In this document: positions 50,785 through 63,153 of the stretch, one piece after another
Layout of the letters: every line of letters begins with the position of its first letter
Position numbering within the stretch: the first letter of the stretch is position 1
Source: Paramecium sonneborni
Taxonomy: Eukaryota > Ciliophora > Oligohymenophorea > Peniculida > Parameciidae
NCBI GenBank assembly: GCA_905182985.1
Contig: CAJJDN010000122.1
Location: 64,746-128,745, forward strand
Direction: 5' to 3'
Length of the DNA: 64,000 nucleotides
Translations under genes and position numbers: made by a program
The notes under the pieces: generated by a model
What the model was told of the DNA's origin: nothing
Seen by the model: the letters and a program-made list of their open reading frames with translations, nothing else
The model's database searches: none

Positions 50785-53700
50785 TCAATTAACTTTTTAA
50801 TTTAAATACTGATCTAAAATCTCTTATTTTAAACCACATGCAATTATTTTACCTTTATCCATAATCATAAGTTAATCAAACATATCTAATAAATCTAATT
50901 TATGAGTAATAGCGATAACAGTTTTATCCTTTAAATAAAGAAATCATAATACCTTCATAAATAAATCAAGAGTTAAATTAATCTATTAACAATATTGATT
51001 ATCAAGATTTCCAGTACATTCATCTAAAATAACTATTTTTCTCTTTTATAATAATATCCGACATAACACAAGTAATTATTTTTCTCCTAATGAAAGATTA
51101 GATCCGTGAGGTTAAACTCTAAATTATAAATTTTCTAATAATTTAATTTAAGATAATCCATATTTAGATAAGATTCTAATGATATCAATTGAATTATAAG
51201 AATTATTTGGGTCAATATTTTACTGGATGGAACCCTCAAAAACAAATGGATCTTAAGAAACAACAGAAAATAATGATCTAATTCTATTTATACTTGTATT
51301 CCTATTATCCTATCCAAGTACTTTTAATGATCCTTAACAAGGTTCGACTAATCTTGTAATACAATGCATAAGACTAGTCTTTCCAGCTCCAGTTCTACCA
51401 AGGATTGCAATCTTTGAATTGAGAATATAGGATATACCTTTTATCTTTATTTTAATTTAAATGAGATATCAGTCAATACTGTACTATTTTTGTATTGTAA
51501 AGAAACATTATTTAATTCAAGAACAAATTATTGTTATAATTCTTAAATACTTTCTACTGATTTAATGGTCATCATTTCAATTTAACTACTGCTATCATCA
51601 TGATCGCTAAAGTGAAAATCACTATTTCTTCTATCTATAGGATTTTCAAAATCACTATATTATTAATTAGATAAATCTTCTTTAGCAATATTATTTATTA
51701 ATGATAAACATCTTTCTAAATAAACATTATTTGAATAAAAAGATTGAAAAGTTAAAGTCAAACTAGTAAATTTTTCTCCAAGACTTACAGCTAAATACAT
51801 AGAAATAGTTGCAGATTCTTTATTATTGATTTTGTAAATGTACTATAATAATAAAATAGTATAATAAATACATTTACAATAAGAATGAACACATACATAA
51901 TTAACATTAGAAGACAAGTAATTTAGATAAACCAAGAGGATAATGCAGCAGAGCAAATTGAATTTTATGTATAGATATTGAATTATTCAAAGAAAATAGA
52001 AACTTATTTTTATGCTTCTTTACAATGTCTATTAAATAAAATGCCTTAATGAGTTTAAGTTAAAGTATTTAATAATGGTGATTTTGATATTGCTTATAAT
52101 CTAGCTATTTCTAAATTTATTCTTATATATCTTAATAAATATTATGTTTAGAGAATTAAATAACAAATTAATATTGGAAATGATAATGCACTTGATAAAA
52201 ATAAGCATCCCAACATTAATGCAATAAAACTGAAAATATTATCAAATAATTATGAAATTAATGATGGAGTATTCATATCTAATAAAATATAATTTAATCA
52301 TACCAAATTAAAATAGATCATTTGTCATTCTATTTTTTATAATACTTCCTAATGTCACATTATAAAATTCAGTGACTGATGCTTTAAGTAAATTATTAAT
52401 AATATTATTATGAAGAATCATTGAAGCTGTTATTCCTTTTTATGTTAAAAATATTCCACTAAATAAAGTAAATAAGGCCATTAATATATTAAAAAATGGA
52501 TAAACAAACAAAAACTATTCAAGCGCTTCTGCTTTTTAATTTAAAGTAGATTAATTTGAATTAGAAATCTCAGTAATAGATTTTAATTTCAATTAATAAA
52601 ATGTTGAGCATATCATTCCTAATACACAAAAAATCATTATTACAACAAAAGTTTAATATTTGCCAAATAATTAATAAAGATATTTAAAGATTTCTAATTA
52701 TAAACTGCCTAAAGTTCTTTCTTCATTCTCTATCACAATAATTTATTATTTATCAATAAGGTTATATAAATGTTAATTTGATTCTTTTATTGTTTCATCC
52801 TATTATACTTATTAATTTTCTATTAAATCTAAAGAGTCTAAATCATTTGATTCACATTTCCCTTTAAATTAATCTAAACTACCATAATATATGATTTATC
52901 CATCATCTAAATGAATTATTCTATCACATATTTTTATTTAATTAATATCATTGCATGTTAAAATAATAGTTTTATTATCTTTTTTATTTATTTAGTACAA
53001 TTCATCCATTAATTTCTTAGCAGTTTTATGATCTAATGATTCAAATGGACAATCTAATAAATAAATATCACTATCTTTATAAAGTGTTCTTGCTAAATGA
53101 ATTCTTTTTCTTTATCCTCCACTTAATGATTATCCATCTTCTCCAACTTCACTATTCTATCCACTTTCCATTCTAATAATATCTTCTAATAATTAAGTTG
53201 ATTTTATTATTTCAAGATATCGATCTATCTCCAAATTTTATTAATCAATTATATTCTATTTTATTGTTCCTTAAATTAAAAATGGTTCTTATGATGCTAC
53301 TGAAATACTACCTTCTAAATTAATATATGAATTTTCATTAATCTTTTCTAATTCTCCAAGTAAACAATATAATAAAGAACTCTTTCCAGACCCATTTTTT
53401 CCAACTATTACTATAAATTCTCCCTTTTCTATTTAAAGATTGATATTTTTTAATTAAAATGGATTTTTAGAATTTCTCCATCTAAAATTACCTTCTTTTA
53501 TTAAAATTTAAATTGATTAAGCTGGTAACAAATATTATTCAACATCTTAAGATGAAATAAAATCCATATATCTTTTTATTGATGTTTGAGCCATTAATAT
53601 TTAACCTAAATTATTTGGTATAGAATTAACAGATTAAATTAATTGAGCATAATTTTATGTTACCATTAAAACTGATTTTAGATTAAATATATCAAAAATC

Positions 53701-54731
53701 TTCATTGTAAAATACATAACTCCAGCTGGAATAATTGAAAATAAGGCTTTTACAATAAAAGATAATTTCTATTATGTAGCTATATTTGACATTTCAATAT
53801 ATCTCTTATCTTTAATCTATTATAATTATAATTAATACTCGATTAAAAAAGAATTTATAATAACAATTTTATTTAATTGTCAAAATGCCTTTTAACAATT
53901 CATCCATATTTGAAATTCTGTTGTCTCTGGAGGTCATAATACTATTTTACAATCTACTATATTTTTGTAAACAACCTAGAATAGATGCTTCCATAAATCA
54001 AAGAAATTCCCACTTGGATAAACATTCCAATCAAACCAAAAGATGCTGCCAAACCAACAGTTTCAAAATATATGTAAATTGCTCCACAGATTTAAAAAGG
54101 TGTTAAAAATAATGATACTCCACAATCAAACAATATTGTTATTTGTGGAATATCTATTTAAAACAAATTTATAATCTCTGCTTATGAAGGTAATGGTAAA
54201 CAAGCACTAAATAATTTATGATATAGTAATGAAGATAAAGCTGCCTAAACTTTTATTTAAACTTATTTCTATAACATAATAATCAAAACTTACTTGATAA
54301 AAACTTAAAATTGAAATCTATACATAAATAGCTGTTATCCATCCACTAAATAGTGATATCGTCTTCATAAATTACCAAAAATCTAATCCTGGTGAATCAA
54401 ATAATTCTACTATATTATTTATCAAAAAAGGATTTAATAATTGAATTCCCATTATTCCTACCTTTAGTAAAATAATGCATATCCATTATGTAGGATAACT
54501 TTTTAATAAAGAATAAATTAAGCTATTCTTATTTAATTCAAAATTTAAGCTCTAATATTCAATGCTTTCTTAAATATTAATATTGAAAACGTCTTTCTAT
54601 TCGAGATTTCTTTAATGTATTTAAATAAATTGATTTAACCAAGTAAATATATATGTTGTAATACCCTTTTTATTTGTATAACATTCTAATAATTCTTATT
54701 ACTCATTTTCAAAGTTCTAATATTCTAACAT
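50785..54731 (-). CDS. ABC transporter, subfamily C (MRP-like) full transporter
   Basis: 1256 residues after seven introns (54269-54293, 53954-53972, 53817-53838, 52279-52303, 51843-51877, 51412-51437, 50929-50952). Layout is TMD1-NBD1-TMD2-NBD2. The first membrane domain has the ABCC signature SRDNRISNMDELLKGILTIK. NBD1: Walker A VGKNGSGKSS, signature LSGGQRKRIHLAR, Walker B IYLLDCPFESLD, with Cys where the catalytic Glu/Asp stands. NBD2: Walker A LGRTGAGKTSLM, signature LSLGEKQLLVLCR, Walker B IVILDECTGNLD with Glu present, H-loop ITHK. This asymmetric ATP-site pattern is typical of MRP/CFTR relatives. There is no extra TMD0. It exports conjugates or organic anions by family; the substrate is unknown. 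It lies tail-to-head, 41 bp from the start of the channel gene. Confidence 0.93.
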
Positions 54732-54767
54732 TTATATAAATATATTATTTAAAATATTAAAAAAAAT

Positions 54768-55164
54768 ATGAGTGAAAGTGAGAGTGAAAAATAAGACCAT
54801 TAAATAGATTACTACAAAGAAGCTGTGAAATTATATTATTATAATTGTATCTTGTACAACCATGTAAAGAATATAATAAATGGAGTTGGAAAAAGTGATG
54901 ACAGAAAGAAATGATCTAAAAACTAAAGTGCTTAAATATGAACTATTAGGAGGAGAATTAGCATAATTAGATGATGATGAAATTATGAATCAATTAGAAG
55001 ATAGGAAGAAAAAGAGTAGAAGAAGTGCTGCAGATATTGATCGACATTTTTTTTGTTCCTTTACTAATTGTAAAAAAGCTTACGGTACCGAAGCCTCACT
55101 TATTTAACATCAAAGATTAAAACATGGACAAAATAGTGGAATGGATGCATATTTTAGAATTTGA
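54768..55164 (+). CDS. C2H2 zinc-finger protein
   Basis: A frame from the ATG at 54880 gives 94 residues ending at the TGA at 55164. It has a helical N-terminus (MELEKVMTERNDLKTKVLKY), a basic patch RKKKSRRS, and one C2H2 finger FFCSFTNCKKAYGTEASLIQ followed by HQRLKHG, spacing C-x4-C-x12-H-x4-H. An upstream ATG at 54768 (MSESESEKQDHQIDYYKEAV) joins in frame only if a 16-nt GTACAA...AAAG segment (54854-54869) is an intron, which is shorter than other introns here. The start is therefore uncertain. It probably binds DNA or RNA. A second finger-like segment follows out of frame at 55200-55285. Confidence 0.65.
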
Positions 55165-56010
55165 TATATTAGATAATTAACATAATAAATTAATTAATTC
55201 TTAATATGTGAAATTGTTTTTAAGAATTTAACCATTTATCAACATCAAGAACATTCTCAAAATATTTTTAATAATGTATCAACTTGAAATTAATAAAGAA
55301 AATAATATTAAATTTTAATTTTTAACAGTTTTTCATCAAAAAAGAATCTTAACCTTGTTAATATAATCAGAATAAATGATATTCTTAATTTGAAATTTAA
55401 TTATATGAAGAATTATAGAAAAATATTCAAAAATTTGTAAGTGAAGACTAATAATAATAAGGCAATCATCTAATTACATATTATTAAGAATACTTGAATT
55501 TATTTTACTTTAATGACAAAACTGAATTGATTGAATCAATGTTGGTTATATATCTATATATCAAGAGATTGATTTTTTTAACTCTAAATTAATTTTAGAT
55601 TTAGTATAAATTTATTATTTTATATCAAAATTACATTTAGATTAAAATTTTAAAATAATTAAGCATATTAAATAGTAATTGAATTATTACTACACAATAG
55701 ACATAATTTGGAATTCATAATTAAAATTTAAATGTTTTGGATGTATTTGTTTAATATAAAAAATTTTAAAGCTATATTACAAAATTTTATAAAGTGATTA
55801 TCTTATTTTACTTATACAACATTATAAAATAATCAATATGATTTTTATTTTATAAAAATTAATTAAATATAAACAGTAATTTCATTACTGTTTATGGAAA
55901 TCAAATATAAGGATTGTATTGATGATATGTTAAAATAAAGGTAAAAAAGGAGTTAAAAATTAATAATAAAGAAAAATACATTGTTTGTTTTTTTAAAATA
56001 TATAATTTTT
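55165..56010. other. Intergenic with finger-like relic and a hairpin
   Basis: Near 55200-55285 a plus-strand frame reads LICEIVFKNLTIYQHQEH, resembling a decayed zinc finger. Otherwise non-coding; a hairpin lies at 55870-55894. Confidence 0.35.
55870..55894. other. Perfect hairpin, 11-bp stem with 3-nt loop
   Basis: TAAACAGTAAT pairs exactly with ATTACTGTTTA around the loop TTC. It sits in the gap before the HEAT-like gene. The role is unknown. Confidence 0.5.
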
Positions 56011-56053
56011 ATGAATACATTCTTATTTTAATTAATTTTCTAATTTAGTAATT

Positions 56054-58246
56054 ATGGACTTTATAAATGAGAAGTATGCTGTGATTCCAATAACTTTGAG
56101 GGTAAAATTATATCTTTAAGAGAGAGTGATGAAGAAATTCAAAAAAATATGGCACCAGAAAGTAATTCATTCATTGAAAGAGCTAAATTTTTGTTGGTAA
56201 ATGGTTAAAATTTCTAAAAAATGTTTGTTGCAAAAAATATTCATGAATGTTTGTCGGATTCTAAAGGGGCATAATAATTACTAGAAATAATTGCAAATTA
56301 ATTACATTCATTGCATGATGAGTCCTTAATTAAATAATACATAAAAGCTGTGAGTGAAATATTCAATAAAATCTAAGTATTAAGAATTAACATTGTTAGA
56401 TAACTAATTAAATGAAATAGTCTTATAGTGATATTTGCTTCAATATTTTTACAAAGCAATATCAATAATATGAGATCATTAATTCTTGTGCAGAAATATT
56501 AAAATATTTAGATGATTTAGATATTTATAAGGAAGGATTATATCTTGAGACCGATAATCAAATGTATCAAATTCTTAAAATAATTGAAATTTATTATCAC
56601 AAATTTACACCTGAATTAAAAAAATAGGCTCACCTTTAAATTAAGTCAAGTATGAAACATAAAGATGAAAGAGTCCGTAAAATTATTTCAGAAATACTAT
56701 TAAGTAATCAATAATTATTAAAATCCATATTACATGAATTTGATTGGATTGATAAATTTACAACATTAATTTATGATTAATCAAAAGATGTTAGAATGAG
56801 TTCAGCCAAATTTTTTTTAGCCACTTATGAACTTAATGAAGATATTCATAAATCAAGATTGCTTCTTCTGTTAGAAAATATCATTAGATAATTAGATTCA
56901 TCTTAATTTGAGTTTTGTCAGTTAATTTCATAATATGTATAATAAATAATTATATTTATATTAGAGTTTAAACTCAGATAATTTATAGACTATATTTATT
57001 GAAAAGATAACTGAAATTATTTATATAAGTAATGAGAATATGTTCAGATTTTTAGAATCATTACACAATTATTATCAAATAATTAAATAATTTAATGAAA
57101 AACATTCAATTTTAATAGACGAACTATTAATAAATTCTATATAAGTCCTTTCTGAAGATATGAGAAATTATGATATATTTAAGTGCTTGTCAAATTTATT
57201 TTCATGTTTATCCCATGATATTTAATTTAAAGTAATTCAAAAATTATTTGTTAATTTTGAGTTAAATTAGATTATATTTATTCCTTATTTATCTGAAATT
57301 ATTGTAAAGGCTACATTGATAAATAAAAATAAAATTTGGCTATAATAACTTTAATCAATATATGAAACTTTTAAGAAAAATGTTTTTTTATATGAAACAA
57401 AAGGATTATGGAATGAAATATCAAATATGATAGATACAATGATAATAATATCAAGATTGTTATTTTTATAGAAGGATTTTTTATAGTAATGTTTAAAAAT
57501 GAGTCACATGGGTTCAAAATTCATTAGAGATAAAATAATGAATATGTTAATAGATAAAATTATTGAATTAGACACATTAGAAAGTAGGGATTCAATAATA
57601 CAAAATTATTTAGGTTTTATTAATCATTAAAATTACTAATTAAGATAATTATCGATAGAATTTATAATTAAATTATGTCAATAAAGATCGAGAAAGTTTT
57701 TTATATCAAATAATCTTATTAATGTTTTATAATTATAGTATGATCCTGTTGCATTAGTTAGAGCAAAGATTCCAAGATTGCTATTTGAAATAAAGTTATT
57801 ATTTTGGAATGATGAAAAGGAAATCCTCAGCAGAATTACTTAAATATTCTAAAACTTGATGAATGATAAGAAATTCTACATATAATAAGTACATGCTTAT
57901 ATAATAAGATTTCCAAAGACTATTTGGTCGAATTATCAAATATTTAATATTCAAATGCTTAGAAAACAATTGAACAAAACTAAATAATGAATGAAAGAGA
58001 GTAATAAGAATATGCAAATTTAAAAGTATATAGAAATTATATTAGGTAATAAAATAGCAGTTGTTACTAAATCCAAAAAATATTAAAACTGATGTAAGTA
58101 AATCAAGAAATTAAACTCCTACATCAAGATTACCACCTCTAAACAAAAGATAGAATAATTTCTTATAAATTCCAAAAGGTGTGTAACCTAGAAAAACATC
58201 TGCTTAAAGAACTATTTAATCAAAGTCTCCACAACCCTTTAAATGA
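56054..58246 (+). CDS. HEAT/armadillo-like helical repeat protein
   Basis: About 690-705 residues, with secure introns at 56377-56399, 56937-56964, 57889-57908 and 58026-58045. The body is a run of paired helices (DERVRKIISEILLSNQQLLK; KDVRMSSAKFFLATYELNED; DPVALVRAKIPRLLFEIK) with the D-x-x-x-x-V-R-x-x-x-A pattern of HEAT repeats, as in PP2A/PP4 regulatory subunits. The C-terminal 100 residues are basic and disordered (SRLPPLNKRQNNF). The 5' end is uncertain. The ATG at 56054 needs a 20-nt GTG...GAG intron; an alternative ATG at 56011 with a 27-nt GTA...AAG intron is equally in frame and has the better donor. HEAT proteins scaffold complexes; the partner is unknown. Confidence 0.7.
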
Positions 58247-58264
58247 TTTATTATATAATTTAAA

Positions 58265-59107
58265 ATGTTCCAATTTAGAACAATTTACAAATTTGCAAGC
58301 AAAACAGTTGATACTGAGGCTCTATTAAAGAAACTATAGACAAAATCTTTAATAACACTAACAAGAGACAATTATTAATTGAATATGGGATTGATGATTC
58401 AAAGAGATATAATATTTCTTCATTACACTGAAGAAGAAATGAAATTGAGAAAATTCAGATATTAATTAGGTAAGTATAAAAGCATAATTTGTTAATAGAA
58501 AAAAGAAATAATTATATAACTAAATTGCCAAAAGAATTACATGAATACACACATTATACAGGAGATCAAAATGTTTTTGGAGATGAAACTCCATCTCATG
58601 TAAGATTAGTTGGTGATGTACGTTCAGTCTTTTTAGAAAATAGCAAATTTTTTAGGCATTGTGGTATAGAAAATTATTTATTAATAGATCCAAATGAAAT
58701 GAATAATAAGTTAATTTAATACAATTCTTTACACACTGTTTATCTATTGGTTAAATAAAATGGAATTTGGACTTTTCCAAATATTAATATAGAAGATAAA
58801 GAAACCTTCAAAGAAACATAAACCAAGTTATTTGAAAAAATGACATAAAATACTTGGCAAGTAATTAAATTTAATTATATAGGTATATTATTACAATAGA
58901 GTACCAAGATTAGTTACTGTTGATTCTAATTCTGATGAAAATGCTAAAATTAAAGGAATTAAGACTATCTATTTTTAAGCAAAACATTTGTAAGGAAAAG
59001 TTTAGATTTTTGGATATGATGATTGGGCTTGGGTTTCAAGATTAGAAATGAATAAATACTTAACAGAATAAGCTTATAATAAAGTTATTCATGCTTTAGA
59101 TTTGTGA
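58265..59107 (+). CDS. MRPL46: Mitochondrial ribosomal protein L46 (mL46)
   Basis: 263 residues after two introns (58470-58498, 58861-58882). It matches the mL46 layout. The N-terminal part is typical (LMIQRDIIFLHYTEEEMKLR). The NUDIX-like core has NSLHTVYLLVKQNGIWTFPN, then VYYNRVPRLVTVDS, KTIYFQAKHLQGKVQIFGYD and the closing WVSRLEMNKYLTEQAYNKVI. Family members share the order HTVYLLVQ...G-W-xFP, K-xxFFxAxxLxG, and W(V/L)xxxELxxYL. The NUDIX catalytic box is absent, as in other mL46 proteins, so the role is structural in the large mitoribosomal subunit. It begins 18 bp after the stop of the HEAT-like gene, on the same strand. Confidence 0.85.
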
Positions 59108-59179
59108 GTTATCTATTATCAATTATATTTAATCAAATTTTACATCTATTTAAATAAAGTAATTAACCAATAAAAATAA

Positions 59180-59802
59180 TCAAATTTTAAATTTAGGTTT
59201 TAAAGACTTTTTTTTTTAGAATATCTCTCTATTCTCTTTGTCACAATTAGGCTCTTATAAAGAATAACTTATAGTTCTTAATGGTTATTTTGTAATTAAT
59301 TCAATTGAATAGTTTTATCTTTTCTTTAAAGGTGTGTTTTACACTAAATCATCATTTATATTATTTGAGATTTATTTCAGTTTATTTTTCAAATCTTAAT
59401 TAGCAGAACTTAATTTATTAATTGTTCCTTAATTTTCTTAATTACATAATTTTAATGCTTAAATTTCTTAACCATAACCATCCAATTTTTTTGCTAAAAA
59501 CCTTTCGAATTAAAATAATTGCTTATTTATGTTGCTGATCATCTAATTATGATCTATTTTCAAATTTATTTCTCTAATTACCCATGAACAAAGTTATTTA
59601 TACTCAATTAACACACATTCAATTAAATTATTGCTCGTATATGATTTTTTGGATAAACAAATTTATTATGACCCTCCACTACAAATCTAAATAAATATGG
59701 TTACTTATAAGGTACTCTTTAAGGAGTTATTGATTATTCAGATTTGCAGGAAGCTCTAAAATTATTTGAAATGTTTGAAATGGTGCTCATCATTGACTTC
59801 AT
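59180..59802 (-). CDS. Hypothetical coiled-coil protein
   Basis: 197 residues after one 29-nt intron (59687-59715). The middle carries a coiled coil (QLFQFERFLAKKLDGYGQEI, then NQENQGTINKLSSANQDLKN) preceded by LIECVLIEYKQLCSWVIREI. The N- and C-terminal parts are Ser/Lys-rich. No family is recognised; the arrangement is common in cytoskeletal and spindle proteins. An upstream ATG at about 59901 (MDTTKSQPEKQEM) could belong to the gene if a further intron exists; I could not place one. It converges on mL46. Confidence 0.6.
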
Positions 59803-60726
59803 ATTATTCGTTAAAATAATAATCAAAATTATTATAATTACGAATCTATTTTTTCATTAATCATTTCCTATTTTTCTGGTTAACTTTTAGTTGTATCCAT
59901 TATTTTTCAAAGTGAAAATAAAGATTTGACAAAGAATATTACTATTTAAATGATATAAAAAAATTTTAATCATAAATTGATGTATTTTTTGGAAAATTTT
60001 AGCATATAAGTCCAAAATTTAATATTTATAGCTATAAATTTTAATGATACTATCTAATGATAAGTTTATTTTTGAAATTAGATAAATTTAACATATGAAA
60101 GTGTGTAAATTATGAAAATTGATTATATTGGAAGATGATAATTATATTTTATCTTTTAAGAAAAGATGGCGTGTTTTATTTTGGAAAGTTTAAAATAATA
60201 ATATTTTTAGGAGAAAAACATCACAGATAAAAAAGTTTCAAATAATCCAACCCTAAATTGCAAAACCAACACCAAACTCTTAATTTAACTAATTACAAAA
60301 AATGTAAACAAAACCTCCTAAAATTTTGCACATAGTGAAAAGTTATCAATTATGAAAAAAGTATTTTTAGAAACAGTTTATATTTGTGAAAATACTTTAT
60401 AGAAAAGATCTATAAGAATATAATATATAGAATATTCAAAAGAAATAAGTTTCTGAAAATTTGAATGTGTAAATAAATCATTTATATGATGCTATGTTAT
60501 TAATGAATAAATCTGAAATGACATTAAGGTATTAAAATCATGGATGTCATTTTTATTAAATAACTCATAATGTGAAACTGGTTAATTTGTAATTTAATTA
60601 TCAAATTTTTAGTTTTTAAAATGATTTATCAAAAATCTTATATCTTTATATTTATGGTTTTAGTTTAGTAATAATATTTATAAATATTATCTACTAAATT
60701 TATTTATTAAGATGATTTATTAGATA
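59803..60726. other. Intergenic with a coding-like fragment on the plus strand
   Basis: From about 60375 to 60715 a TGA-free plus frame reads like protein (KILYRKDLQEYNIQNIQKKQ, VSENLNVQINHLYDAMLLMN) with no good start codon, ending just before the inverted-repeat boundary at 60727. It may be a truncated gene end fused at the breakpoint. The rest is non-coding. Confidence 0.35.
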
Positions 60727-61939
60727 CAAAGTCACAGTTAAAAATTGTATCAAAAGATCTCTGATTATAAATTAATTGGTAACTTACTGATACTATGTTA
60801 TAATTACTCAATTCACCCACTCTTTAAAATTTATCTGATTTAGTTTAATCAATATAATATAATTAAGAATTGGATTAAGCATAAAAGAAGATTCACTATG
60901 AAACTTTTCAAGATCTTATTAAATTATAATCTTTCAACCATTATGCTTCTTTTATAGATTATTTGATTAGATTAAATGAGGGAGATAAAAGTAATTATTA
61001 TAGAGTATTTTTATAAATACAGAAACCTTAATTACATATTTCTTCTGATTTATACCCTAAAGATGATCTTATTCCTTAAGAAGAACCTCTAAAAATTATT
61101 CAGACTGTACCAAAATTTCTCAAAGATACAATTAAATGCTAAGAAGTTATTTCAAATACTTAGAGAAAATAAAGGAAAATTCCTAATTATGAAAAAGAGT
61201 TATTTTTCTAATACTTTCCAGTATTACCTTTTCGATAAGAATATATACAATCTATTTTATAAATTGCTACTTTAAAATTAACTGAACTAAAAAATTTAGT
61301 TTCTTAAGTTGCTTATTTAAAATAAAATGCTATCTAAAGTATTCCTTAGAGTGTACGAATTTTAAGAAAGAAATAGAAACTGTAATTCTCTGAAGAACCC
61401 GCACCTTAAAAATTATATAGTTGAAATACAATATTTTAAATATTAGTATAATATATTTAAAACAGACTTATAAATATTTATATGGAAATTAAAAATTGTG
61501 GTTAATTGAATCATGAAAATAAGATTTTTTCAAAAAAAGATAAAGAGTTTTATCTAGCCTAATAATTTAATAAATATTTATATAAAATGAAATGTTTCAT
61601 TTATAATTAAAACCTACAAAACTTGAAATATCTCCAAGAGAAGAATAGGCTTTACCTGTTTAAGAGAAAAAAATTAGTACTAAAAATTACTATGATGTTA
61701 AATATGAAGTTTTAAGATAAAATAAAGCATTGGCATTAACATCTGCATTGAGTAAGATGTTTAATAGAAGAATAAAAAGATTTTTTGGTAGAATTAATAA
61801 TTCAGAACAAGAAAATACTAGATTTTTAGATTACCCTTAAGTTGTTTATTTATCAAGTTTATTTTATTCTATAAAAAAAGTTTTAGAATAAAATAAACAA
61901 AAAAGATATCGACAATAACAAAAGAAATTAATGAGTTTA
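60727..61939. repeat. Direct repeat, copy 1 of the N-61940 pair
   Basis: 1213 bp repeated, apparently identically, at 61941-63153, with one N between. Confidence 0.95.
60727..61939 (+). pseudogene. Truncated, disrupted LRR-protein gene copy (first)
   Basis: Corresponds to the middle of the LRR gene at 4412-6232, without the LRR-coding 5' end. It carries a TGA at 60762-60764 where the left copy has TTA (Leu), and a 188-bp insertion at 61416-61603. Cut by the N at 61940. Confidence 0.8.
61416..61603 (+). mobile_element. Unexcised internal eliminated sequence (IES), first copy
   Basis: 188 bp present here but absent from the left copy of the same gene. Removal from the TA at 61416 up to the TA at 61604 regenerates the left-copy bases exactly and restores the reading frame. 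The left end TATAGTTG fits the Paramecium IES end consensus TAYAGYNR at all positions. The inverted right end (TATAAATG) fits partly. IESs are Tc1/mariner-derived remnants normally cut out of the macronucleus. Confidence 0.85.
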
Positions 61940-61940
61940 N
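61940..61940. other. Single N joining two identical copies
   Basis: Marks the join of two 1213-bp direct copies. Probably an unmerged contig overlap. Confidence 0.9.
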
Positions 61941-63153
61941 CAAAGTCACAGTTAAAAATTGTATCAAAAGATCTCTGATTATAAATTAATTGGTAACTTA
62001 CTGATACTATGTTATAATTACTCAATTCACCCACTCTTTAAAATTTATCTGATTTAGTTTAATCAATATAATATAATTAAGAATTGGATTAAGCATAAAA
62101 GAAGATTCACTATGAAACTTTTCAAGATCTTATTAAATTATAATCTTTCAACCATTATGCTTCTTTTATAGATTATTTGATTAGATTAAATGAGGGAGAT
62201 AAAAGTAATTATTATAGAGTATTTTTATAAATACAGAAACCTTAATTACATATTTCTTCTGATTTATACCCTAAAGATGATCTTATTCCTTAAGAAGAAC
62301 CTCTAAAAATTATTCAGACTGTACCAAAATTTCTCAAAGATACAATTAAATGCTAAGAAGTTATTTCAAATACTTAGAGAAAATAAAGGAAAATTCCTAA
62401 TTATGAAAAAGAGTTATTTTTCTAATACTTTCCAGTATTACCTTTTCGATAAGAATATATACAATCTATTTTATAAATTGCTACTTTAAAATTAACTGAA
62501 CTAAAAAATTTAGTTTCTTAAGTTGCTTATTTAAAATAAAATGCTATCTAAAGTATTCCTTAGAGTGTACGAATTTTAAGAAAGAAATAGAAACTGTAAT
62601 TCTCTGAAGAACCCGCACCTTAAAAATTATATAGTTGAAATACAATATTTTAAATATTAGTATAATATATTTAAAACAGACTTATAAATATTTATATGGA
62701 AATTAAAAATTGTGGTTAATTGAATCATGAAAATAAGATTTTTTCAAAAAAAGATAAAGAGTTTTATCTAGCCTAATAATTTAATAAATATTTATATAAA
62801 ATGAAATGTTTCATTTATAATTAAAACCTACAAAACTTGAAATATCTCCAAGAGAAGAATAGGCTTTACCTGTTTAAGAGAAAAAAATTAGTACTAAAAA
62901 TTACTATGATGTTAAATATGAAGTTTTAAGATAAAATAAAGCATTGGCATTAACATCTGCATTGAGTAAGATGTTTAATAGAAGAATAAAAAGATTTTTT
63001 GGTAGAATTAATAATTCAGAACAAGAAAATACTAGATTTTTAGATTACCCTTAAGTTGTTTATTTATCAAGTTTATTTTATTCTATAAAAAAAGTTTTAG
63101 AATAAAATAAACAAAAAAGATATCGACAATAACAAAAGAAATTAATGAGTTTA
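61941..63153. repeat. Direct repeat, copy 2 of the N-61940 pair
   Basis: Matches 60727-61939 and then continues into the rest of the inverted copy. Confidence 0.95.
62630..62817 (+). mobile_element. Unexcised internal eliminated sequence (IES), second copy
   Basis: Same 188-bp TA-bounded insertion as at 61416-61603, carried in the second direct copy. Confidence 0.85.

Noticed and set aside
60280..60330. CCCTAA/CCAACACC-like bases suggesting telomere repeats
   Set aside because: Single irregular occurrence, not the tandem C3-4A2-3 arrays of Paramecium telomeres.
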